Of a DNA stretch of 5,387 bases, positions 1-5,387 are shown in pieces; the stretch's first letter is position 1, and the number at the start of each line of letters is the position of its first letter. The translations under genes were made by a program, and so were the position numbers. The DNA is from Candidatus Didemnitutus sp. Lineage in GTDB: Bacteria > Verrucomicrobiota > Verrucomicrobiia > Opitutales > Opitutaceae. The notes under the pieces are model-generated. The model made no database searches. It was not told the DNA's origin and worked only from the letters and a program-made list of their open reading frames with translations. Where the stretch lies: the NCBI GenBank assembly GCA_030682505.1, contig JAUXOH010000158.1, positions 1 through 5,387 of the forward strand, written 5' to 3'.

Positions 1-2
1 AA

Positions 3-854
3 TGCCCTGTGTTCGTGCAAGTCGCCACCACCCTTGATGCCGAAAGACGGGCAGCAACAAACGGAGGAGGGTGGAAGGCAGGGTTAAGACATCTGACCAC
101 CCGTATGGCCCGTCGTTTAGAACAAAGGGGACTGCAGGAAACGGCTGGTGTATTTGTGGAGAACAGATGGATGGCTGACCATGTTGGTGCCTTGCGGAAA
201 GGGACCGGGGTATATTTCGCGCCGCCAGGGGTCGATACCGATTACCTCCAACCGGATCCATTGGCTGAACGAAAACACCTGCTCTTCGTCGGACGTATGG
301 ATGATCGGCGCAAGAACCTTGCGCTATTGCTCAAAGCCTATGCGCAGTATCTTTCCCGCAATGACTATGGCGTGCCCTTGGTTTTGGCCGGATTTCGCGG
401 CCCCTTGCCAGAGCACCGGCAACTGATCGACGATTTGGGGCTTACGGCGAAAGTAACCATCCATGCAGGGCCCACCCGGGCTGAATTGAGGGGTCTTTAT
501 CAAACGGCAAAATTGGTTGCGCTTAGCTCGAACGAAGAAGGCTTGGGCATGGTATTGGTTGAAGGTATGGCCTGCGGCGCGCCCGTCCTTAGCACCGATT
601 GCGGTGGCCCTCGAACAATAGTAAACTCAGGAAAGAACGGCTTATTGGTGCCGGTTGGCGATGTGGAAGCCTTTGCCTCGGCACTGGAGCGAATGTTAAC
701 GAATCCCGGAATGGTGGCAGCGATGGGTGGTGAGGCACGTAGAAACGCTGTGATGGATTTTTCCCTCGAGGCCGCGGGCCGCCGCTTCACCGAGATCTAC
801 GAGAAAGCCCCGTTCGCCCAGAGGCGTGCACCGGATCATGATCTGGCACTCTGA
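3..854 (+). CDS. Glycosyltransferase family 4 (GT4), 5' end cut off by the window
   Basis: Probably transfers a sugar from a nucleotide donor to a lipid-linked glycan at the inner face of the cytoplasmic membrane, with a GT-B fold. The frame is open to the window edge, so the GTG at 9 is unlikely to be the true start; about 284 codons remain against roughly 370-420 in typical GT4 enzymes, so most of the N-terminal acceptor domain is missing. Counting from the GTG at 9, the inter-domain linker APPGVDTDYL is at 71-80, the start of the donor-binding domain LLFVGRMDDRRKN at 91-103, and the GT4 E-x7-E motif (E177, E185, in EEGLGMVLVE) is followed by GAPVLSTDCGGP at 190-201. It ends in three consecutive in-frame stops (TGA TAA TGA, 852-860), 27 bp before the next gene. 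The donor and acceptor cannot be read from the sequence. A hand count on sample lines suggests GC near 54%, lower than in the downstream genes. Confidence 0.9.
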   Translation, partial: CPVFVQVATTLDAERRAATNGGGWKAGLRHLTTRMARRLEQRGLQETAGVFVENRWMADHVGALRKGTGVYFAPPGVDTDYLQPDPLAERKHLLFVGRMDDRRKNLALLLKAYAQYLSRNDYGVPLVLAGFRGPLPEHRQLIDDLGLTAKVTIHAGPTRAELRGLYQTAKLVALSSNEEGLGMVLVEGMACGAPVLSTDCGGPRTIVNSGKNGLLVPVGDVEAFASALERMLTNPGMVAAMGGEARRNAVMDFSLEAAGRRFTEIYEKAPFAQRRAPDHDLAL

Positions 855-881
855 TAATGACTCAGTGTAAAAAGGCGATCC

Positions 882-2042
882 ATGGTAACCGCAATTGATG
901 CGTCCAATATCCGTGCGGGCGGTGGAATCACCCATCTGGCCGAGTGCTTGGGGGCACTGGATGCTATGGAACTTGGATTGAAGCGCGTGGTGGTTTTTGG
1001 CGGTCTCGAAACTCTGGCGCGGTTGCCAGAAAGAGGCTGGTTGGAGAAAAACTGTCCTCCGATGCTGCGGCAGGGGGCGGCGGCTCGATTCTGGTGGCGC
1101 CAGTTCGAGCTGACTAGGGCGGTGTCGGATTCGGCTGATGTGCTGTTAGTGCCTGGAGGAAGTTACTCCGGTTCCTTCCGGCCCTACGTCGCCTTCGCGC
1201 AGAATCTATTGCCATTTGACGCCTACGAAAAGGCCAGAGAGGGATTCACTCTGAAAGGGGCGCGCCGGCGTCTGCTTTCCTGGATGCAGACCCGGACTTT
1301 CCGGCGTGCAGATGGTGTCATCTACATGACCGGGATCTCGCAGGCGCAGATTGAGCGCAGCATGGGATTTGGCGCGATGCGCAGCCGGGTGGTGCACCAC
1401 GGGACTAATCCGCGTTTCTTCCGCGCGTCTCGACCAGCACGGCCGAACTCGGAATATACGCCAGAGAAACCTTTCCGCCTGCTCTATCTTTCCATCCTCG
1501 AGCCCTACAAACATCAGGACGTGGTCGTGGACGCGGTCGGTTCCCTGCTGCAAAAGGGTGTCCCGGTGGCGCTCGATTTGGTGGGCCCGGGCAATCCGCA
1601 GGACCAGCGGGAAATTAATACGCGCATCCGCCGGTGGGATCCGGCCGAGGGGTTCATCAAATACCACGGCATGATTCCCTACGAGGCCTTGAATGAGGTT
1701 TACGAGAAAGCCGACGCGTTCATCTTTGCCTCCTCCTGCGAAACGTTCGGCATCATCCTCCTCGAGGCCATGGCTGGCGGTCTGCCGGTCATTTGCTCGC
1801 ACCGCAGCGCCATGCCCGAGGTCGTGGGCAACGCGGCGGTTTATTTCGACCCCTTGCATGCCGGCAGCCTGGCCGGGGCCATCCGCCGGGTTTTGGAAGA
1901 CATCGGACTGCGCCGCACCCTCGCGTTCCAGGCGCGGCACCAGGCGGAGCAGTTCACGTGGGAGAAATGCGCGCGGGAGACCTTCGGTTTTGTGCGGGAA
2001 ATCCATGAGGCCCACCAGCGCCGGGCCGCCACCCCCACCTGA
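882..2042 (+). CDS. Glycosyltransferase family 4 (GT4)
   Basis: A complete retaining GT-B glycosyltransferase of 386 residues, a normal length for GT4, expected to act in the cytoplasm or on the inner membrane face in glycan chain assembly. The N-terminus has the glycine-rich nucleotide-sugar loop region (IDASNIRAGGG, 5-15). The donor domain begins near FRLLYLSILEPYKHQD (198-212), the usual place of the diphosphate-contacting Arg/Lys segment. The E-x7-E motif is E287 and E295 within CETFGIILLE, followed by GGLPVICSHRSAMPEVVG (299-316). No signal peptide or membrane helix is evident. ATG 882 is chosen because it gives the full family N-terminus and has a weak purine-rich AAGG just upstream (872-875). 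The stop is 2 bp before the next ATG, indicating one operon. It is only distantly similar in motif wording to the upstream GT4, so it is probably not a recent duplicate. Sugar specificity is unknown. Confidence 0.93.
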   Translation: MVTAIDASNIRAGGGITHLAECLGALDAMELGLKRVVVFGGLETLARLPERGWLEKNCPPMLRQGAAARFWWRQFELTRAVSDSADVLLVPGGSYSGSFRPYVAFAQNLLPFDAYEKAREGFTLKGARRRLLSWMQTRTFRRADGVIYMTGISQAQIERSMGFGAMRSRVVHHGTNPRFFRASRPARPNSEYTPEKPFRLLYLSILEPYKHQDVVVDAVGSLLQKGVPVALDLVGPGNPQDQREINTRIRRWDPAEGFIKYHGMIPYEALNEVYEKADAFIFASSCETFGIILLEAMAGGLPVICSHRSAMPEVVGNAAVYFDPLHAGSLAGAIRRVLEDIGLRRTLAFQARHQAEQFTWEKCARETFGFVREIHEAHQRRAATPT

Positions 2043-2044
2043 CC

Positions 2045-3943
2045 ATGTGCGGCATCGCAGGATTCCTCGGCAATTTTGACCCTTCGCTCCTGGGGGTGAT
2101 GAACCGCACGCTGGCCCACCGGGGGCCGGATGGGGAAGGCGTCTGGCATGACCCGGCCATGCGGGTGGGGCTGACGCACCGCCGCCTGGCGATCATCGAT
2201 TTGTCCGGCCGGGGCCTGCAGCCCATGTGGGATGCCACCCGCCGGGTGGTCATCACGTTTAACGGCGAGATCTATAACTACCGCGAGTTGCGTCGGGAGC
2301 TGGAGTCCGACGGGTTCCAGTTTGCCAGCGACAGCGACACCGAGGTCATCCTGAATCTCTACCTGCGAGACGGGCCGACGTTTCTGTCCCGACTCAACGG
2401 GATTTTCGCGTTTGGCCTGTGGGATACGCGGAAAAAGGAACTGCTGCTGGCGCGGGATGGGCTGGGGGTGAAACCGCTTTACTATGCCCACACCTCCGCG
2501 GGGATACTTTTCGCGAGCGAGCTCAAGGCCCTGCTGGCGACGAAGTGCGTGGACCGCACCCTCGATATCGATGCGGTGGGATGCTACCTGACCTACCTGT
2601 ATGCGCCCGGCGCCCAGACGATGCTGAAGTCCGTGCGCAAGTTGGGGGCGGGACGGTATCTCAGGATTTCGTGGTCCGGGGAGGTGCAGGAGAAGGTCTA
2701 TTACGAGCTGCCCTACCACCAGCCCATCTCGGCCATGACGGCCGACGAGGCGGTGGCGCAGACCCGGCATTACCTGCAGCAGGCCGTGCGCCGGCAGATG
2801 GTTTCGGATGTGCCGGTCGGCGCCTTTCTCTCGGGCGGCCTTGACTCGAGTTCGGTCGCCGCTTTCGCGCAGCAAAGCATGGGGAGCCGGGCCCTGTCCT
2901 GCTTCACCATCGGGTTTGAAGGCATGCCGCCTGATGCCGAGGGCATGGTGGCCGATCTGCCCTATGCCCAGCGGGTGGCGGCGCACCTGGGCGTGGATCT
3001 CAAGACCATCTATGTGAACCCCTCCAGCGGGGTGGATCTCGAGCAAATGGTCTACCAGCTGGACGAACCCGAGGCGGATCCGGCCGCGCTGAACACCTAC
3101 TATATCAGCAAGCTGGCCCGCGAAAACGGCATCAAGGTCCTGCTCTCCGGCGCGGGCGGAGATGATATCTTCACCGGCTACCGGCGCCACCAGGCGATGG
3201 AGCTTGAAAAATATTGGACGTGGATGCCCCAGACGGCTCGTTACTTTTTGCGCAGCCTTGGGAGTTTGTTATCGAAGGAGTCGGCGACTGGGCGGCGCTT
3301 CACCAAAGCATTCCAATACGCCCATTTGTCGGGTGACCAGCGCATCGTCAGCTATTTCCAGTGGATCACACCGGAGGTGCAGCGCACGTTGTTTGCGGGC
3401 CAAGTGGGCCGCTACATGCACGTCGCTGAATCTTCGCGGGTTATGCTGGAGGCCTTGCGTAGGCTGCCGCCTGACGTGGCGCCGCTCAACCGCATGCTTT
3501 ACCTCGATACCAAGTATTTCCTCACCGACCATAATCTGAACTACACGGACAAGATGGGCATGGCCGCCGGCGTGGAGATCCGCGTCCCGCTGCTGGACTA
3601 CGACTTGGTGGATTTCGCCGCGCGGCTGCCGACAGGCTTCAAGCAGCGGGGAGCGACGGGCAAATGGATTTTCCGGCAGGCCATGGAGCCCTACCTGCCG
3701 CAGGATGTCATCTACCGCCCCAAGACCGGGTTCGGCGTGCCGCTGCGCACGTGGCTGCATGGTCGGCTAGGAGAAACCGTCGCGGACTACCTGACGCCCG
3801 AGGCGATCAACCGCCGGGGCCTGTTCGATGCGGCCGGTGTCCAGAAACTGATCCAGAACGATCGCGCCGGCCGGGTTGACGCGGCCTACAGCATCCTGGC
3901 GCTGGCCTGCGTGGAAATCTGGATGAGGAAGTTCATCGATTGA
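2045..3943 (+). CDS. asnB: AsnB-type glutamine-dependent amidotransferase (asparagine synthase family)
   Basis: A two-domain cytoplasmic enzyme of 632 residues; E. coli AsnB is about 554, and polysaccharide-cluster homologues are often longer. Residues 1 to about 215 are a class II glutamine amidotransferase domain: nucleophile Cys2 after Met removal (MCGIAGF), RGPDG 26-30, R47 in HRRLAIID, NGEIYN 73-78 and D98. The C-terminal synthetase domain has the ATP-binding PP-loop SGGLDSS (263-269), LSGAGGDDIFTGY (367-379), and the K503-containing segment leading to EIRVPLLD (511-518). The known reaction hydrolyses glutamine, channels ammonia, and amidates an adenylated carboxylate, usually aspartate. 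Here E. coli Glu348 of SGEG, a catalytic residue, is replaced by Ala370. With neighbours that make a glycan, I infer that the acceptor may be a sugar uronate or similar. The start follows the preceding stop by 2 bp and lacks a Shine-Dalgarno sequence, so translation is probably coupled. The asnB name reflects family membership, not proven asparagine synthesis. Confidence 0.92.
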   Translation: MCGIAGFLGNFDPSLLGVMNRTLAHRGPDGEGVWHDPAMRVGLTHRRLAIIDLSGRGLQPMWDATRRVVITFNGEIYNYRELRRELESDGFQFASDSDTEVILNLYLRDGPTFLSRLNGIFAFGLWDTRKKELLLARDGLGVKPLYYAHTSAGILFASELKALLATKCVDRTLDIDAVGCYLTYLYAPGAQTMLKSVRKLGAGRYLRISWSGEVQEKVYYELPYHQPISAMTADEAVAQTRHYLQQAVRRQMVSDVPVGAFLSGGLDSSSVAAFAQQSMGSRALSCFTIGFEGMPPDAEGMVADLPYAQRVAAHLGVDLKTIYVNPSSGVDLEQMVYQLDEPEADPAALNTYYISKLARENGIKVLLSGAGGDDIFTGYRRHQAMELEKYWTWMPQTARYFLRSLGSLLSKESATGRRFTKAFQYAHLSGDQRIVSYFQWITPEVQRTLFAGQVGRYMHVAESSRVMLEALRRLPPDVAPLNRMLYLDTKYFLTDHNLNYTDKMGMAAGVEIRVPLLDYDLVDFAARLPTGFKQRGATGKWIFRQAMEPYLPQDVIYRPKTGFGVPLRTWLHGRLGETVADYLTPEAINRRGLFDAAGVQKLIQNDRAGRVDAAYSILALACVEIWMRKFID

Positions 3944-3977
3944 AATCCGCCCGGGCTACACCTCCACCGTTTAAAGA

Positions 3978-5279
3978 ATGAAAAAGAGCATTGGCATCCT
4001 GGTCGGCACACGGCCGGAAGTGATCAAGATGGCGCCGGTTTATTTCGCGCTCAAGGGCAGCGCGCTGCTTGAGCCGGTTCTGATTTCTTCAGGACAGCAT
4101 CGGCAGATGCTCGACCAGGCGTTTGGCGTCTTTGGGCTCAAGCCGGATATCGATTTAGGCCTGATGCAGCCCGGGCAGACCCTCCCGGACCTGACGGCCC
4201 GCGTGATCACGGGCGTCACGGCGGCACTGCGCGCCCGGAAGTTGTCGGCCATCCTGCTGCAGGGCGACACGACCACGGTCCTCGGCTCGGCACTCGCGGC
4301 GTTCTATGAGAAAGTGTCGATCGGGCATGTGGAAGCCGGTCTGCGCACGAATAATATGCTGTCGCCCTTTCCCGAGGAGATGAACCGGCGGCTGACCTCA
4401 CCGCTGGCACGGTGGAATTTTTGCCCGACCGAGCTTTCGAAGGCCAATCTCCTCAGAGAGAACATCGCGGCAGAGACTTGCCACGTCACCGGCAACCCCG
4501 TGATCGATGCACTGCTCTGGGTCCGGAATCGCTTGTGTGTGCAGGGTCGGACGGCTGCCGAAGTAGTGGCACGGGTGGGGATTCCCTCTGCGTTCGCAGA
4601 GCGGTTCCTGGTTCCTGGTTCAAGGTTCGGTGTTGTTAGTTCCCGGTTCCCGGTTCCCGGTTCTGCGATCTCGGTCTCCGGAGGTCTGGTCACTAAGAAC
4701 AATGAACACATAACTGAGAACTCAGGCTCCCAGTCTCCACGCTGGGTCCTGGTCACAGGCCACCGGCGCGAATCGTTTGGAGGCGGGTTTGACAGAATCT
4801 GCGCGGCCATCAGCCGTCTGACTGAAACGTATCCTGATCTCGGCGTGTTGTATCCAGTTCACCTCAATCCCCAGGTGCAAGAACCCGTCAATCGACTGTT
4901 GGGCCGCAACCCCCGCGTGGCGCTGGTCAATCCGGCCGGCTATGAGGATTTCATCTGGCTGCTCGACCGGTGCACCTTTGCGCTGAGCGATTCCGGTGGC
5001 GTGCAGGAGGAAGCTCCCAGCCTAGGCAAACCCGTGCTGGTCATGCGCGAGACGACCGAGCGGCCGGAAGGCGTGTCCGCTGGCACATGCACGCTCGTGG
5101 GGACCGACCCGGACAAGATCCTGCGTGAAGCCGGCATCCTGCTGACGGATGCGGCGGAATATCAGCGCCGCGCCGCCCTGAAGAACCCGTATGGCGACGG
5201 GCAGGCGGCAGCGAGGATTCGCGAGATACTGGAAAAAGATTTGGGTTCAGTAGTGTCCGGAATTAACCCAGCGGTCTAG
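3978..5279 (+). CDS. wecB: UDP-N-acetylglucosamine 2-epimerase (non-hydrolysing), with in-frame repeat insertion
   Basis: Interconverts UDP-GlcNAc and UDP-ManNAc in the cytoplasm, supplying ManNAc or, after oxidation by a WecC-type dehydrogenase not seen here, ManNAcA for a surface glycan. Motifs are complete: GTRPE 10-14, QGDTTT 95-100 (D97), HVEAGLRT 117-124 (E119), SPFPEE 129-134 (E133), VTGNPVIDALLW 170-181, VTGHRRESFG 259-268 (H262), YPVHLNP 292-298, SDSGGVQEEAPSLGKPVLVMR 337-357, TTERPE 359-364 and NPYGDGQA 403-410. These match E. coli WecB D95, E117, E131 and H213 from memory. The offset rises from 2 to 49 between E133 and H262, so about 47 residues are inserted in the inter-domain linker; total length is 433 against about 376. 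The inserted part (about 210-255) is the heptamer repeat element described separately. The frame is unbroken, so the enzyme may be functional. ATG 3978 gives the exact family N-terminus but has no clear Shine-Dalgarno; it lies 34 bp after asnB. Confidence 0.95.
   Translation: MKKSIGILVGTRPEVIKMAPVYFALKGSALLEPVLISSGQHRQMLDQAFGVFGLKPDIDLGLMQPGQTLPDLTARVITGVTAALRARKLSAILLQGDTTTVLGSALAAFYEKVSIGHVEAGLRTNNMLSPFPEEMNRRLTSPLARWNFCPTELSKANLLRENIAAETCHVTGNPVIDALLWVRNRLCVQGRTAAEVVARVGIPSAFAERFLVPGSRFGVVSSRFPVPGSAISVSGGLVTKNNEHITENSGSQSPRWVLVTGHRRESFGGGFDRICAAISRLTETYPDLGVLYPVHLNPQVQEPVNRLLGRNPRVALVNPAGYEDFIWLLDRCTFALSDSGGVQEEAPSLGKPVLVMRETTERPEGVSAGTCTLVGTDPDKILREAGILLTDAAEYQRRAALKNPYGDGQAAARIREILEKDLGSVVSGINPAV
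4604..4666 (+). repeat. Nine tandem 7-bp units of consensus GTTCCNG
   Basis: Nine consecutive heptamers begin with GTT in perfect 7-bp register. GTTCCTG occurs twice (4604-4617), then come GTTCAAG (4618), GTTCGGT (4625) and the divergent GTTGTTA (4632). Three exact GTTCCCG copies follow (4639-4659), with GTTCTGC last (4660). Because 7 is not a multiple of 3, three units make one 7-codon cycle, visible in the protein as two degenerate copies of RFxVPGS (residues 209-215 and 223-229). A pure GTTCCCG array has no stop in any forward frame. Confidence 0.9.
4687..4721 (-). repeat. Opposite-strand arm of the heptamer element
   Basis: Read on the - strand, four consecutive heptamers start with GTT: GTTCTCA (4715-4721), GTTATGT (4708-4714), GTTCATT (4701-4707) and GTTCTTA (4694-4700). 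They are followed by the related GTGACCA (4687-4693). On the + strand they appear as heptamers ending in AAC. This arm is AT-richer than the first and its units are more diverged. A short inverted repeat CTGAG/CTCAG separated by AA sits at its outer end (4714-4725). The + strand has stops in other frames here, but the wecB frame stays open. Confidence 0.75.
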
Positions 5280-5320
5280 AACAGGTTAGGAATATCATCC
5301 GTGAAGTTGCTTGTAGCAAG

Positions 5321-5387
5321 ATGTATAGAACGTGGCGCAAAGAGTTCTGCGACAGGCACCTTCTCGAATGGAGTGACGGAGAGGACT
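5321..5387 (+). CDS. Possible start of a downstream gene, truncated at the window edge (unrecognised)
   Basis: From ATG 5321 a frame stays open to the window end (22 codons, beginning MYRTWRKEFCDRHLL) and is charged and protein-like. The same frame is open back to the TAA at 5264-5266 but offers no earlier start. Hand-counted GC by codon position over 5279-5386 is highest at position 3 and lowest at position 2 in this frame, as expected for coding DNA. There is no good Shine-Dalgarno before the ATG. Two rivals exist. A GTG at 5301 in another frame has AGGA 9 bp upstream, but its GC is highest at position 2. On the - strand, a frame enters from the window end and stops at 5276-5278, which would be a convergent gene. 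I recognise no family in any of them. It may also be non-coding or a gene remnant. Confidence 0.22.
   Translation, partial: MYRTWRKEFCDRHLLEWSDGED

Larger units (their letters stand above)
4604..4742. repeat. Heptamer-periodic repeat element inserted in wecB
   Basis: This block corresponds to the extra codons of the epimerase and has no counterpart in the family consensus I know. It has three parts: a + strand array of GTT-initial heptamers (4604-4666), a middle segment containing the 8-bp palindrome CTCCGGAG (4676-4683), and an AT-richer arm with GTT-initial heptamers on the - strand (4694-4721). The block then runs into less regular sequence before codon W256 (4743). Its net length is compatible with reading through in frame. 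No transposase, long terminal inverted repeat or clear target duplication accompanies it. Short heptameric tandem repeats are known in other bacteria, for example the STRR sequences of filamentous cyanobacteria, but I cannot assign this one to a named family. The exact borders are uncertain by several bases. Confidence 0.85.

Noticed and set aside
9..11. GTG at 9 as the true start of the first gene
   Set aside because: The frame is open to the window edge and the protein lacks most of the GT-B N-terminal domain, so the real start is upstream.
1206..2015. - strand open frame of 269 codons
   Set aside because: Antisense to the GT4 gene whose motifs are complete; the composition is that of a complementary-strand shadow.
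1841..3190. Long - strand open frame of 449 codons
   Set aside because: It runs antisense across the ends of two well-supported genes (GT4 and asnB), has no recognisable domain and a His/Arg/Gly/Pro-rich composition typical of high-GC shadow frames.
3949..3956. GCCCGGGC palindrome between asnB and wecB as a terminator
   Set aside because: It is an 8-bp palindrome with no loop and no following T tract, so it is not a credible intrinsic terminator.
4604..4726. CRISPR array
   Set aside because: Units are 7 bp with no unique spacers, and the block lies inside an open coding frame.
4604..4742. Frameshift or pseudogene in wecB
   Set aside because: The frame continues without stop through the insert, and the motifs after it (VTGHRRESFG, SDSGGVQEEAPSLG, NPYGDGQA) are intact in the same frame.
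4304..4810. - strand open frame containing EPGTGNRE- and EPGTRNR-like repeats
   Set aside because: The repeated peptide is the reverse-strand reading of the heptamer array, which has few stops in many frames; the rest is antisense to conserved wecB.

Overview
The window lies inside a surface-polysaccharide (O-antigen, capsule or exopolysaccharide) biosynthesis cluster of a bacterium with moderately high GC. All four recognisable genes are on the + strand and tightly packed. In order they are the 3' part of a GT4 glycosyltransferase (to 854), a complete GT4 glycosyltransferase (882-2042), an AsnB-type glutamine-dependent amidotransferase (2045-3943) and a non-hydrolysing UDP-GlcNAc 2-epimerase, wecB (3978-5279). 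The last 108 bases (5280-5387) are lower in GC and hold only an uncertain gene start or the end of a convergent gene.

The genes fit one pathway. WecB converts UDP-GlcNAc to UDP-ManNAc, a precursor of ManNAc or ManNAcA residues. The two GT4 enzymes transfer sugars from nucleotide donors to a growing lipid-linked glycan. The AsnB-like protein could make asparagine, but in this setting it more plausibly amidates a carboxyl group on a sugar. Its synthetase signature reads SGAGGDD where Escherichia coli AsnB has SGEGSDE, which supports a non-aspartate acceptor. Genes 2 and 3 are 2 bp apart, so they are probably co-transcribed and translationally coupled.

The most unusual structure is inside wecB. 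A block at about 4604-4742 adds roughly 47 codons to the linker between the two Rossmann-like domains of the epimerase. It is a heptamer-periodic repeat element: nine successive 7-bp units that all begin with GTT on the + strand (4604-4666), a middle segment around the palindrome CTCCGGAG, then a second arm in which four successive heptamers begin with GTT on the - strand (4694-4721). The reading frame is preserved through it and every catalytic motif on both sides is intact. It looks like a mobile or expanding short-repeat element that landed in a tolerant spot of a conserved enzyme.

Taxonomy cannot be fixed from the sequence. The composition, the weak or absent Shine-Dalgarno signals and the heptamer element would fit a Gram-negative environmental lineage. 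A member of the PVC group such as Verrucomicrobiota is a guess only. No tRNA, rRNA, CRISPR array, transposase or convincing terminator is visible.
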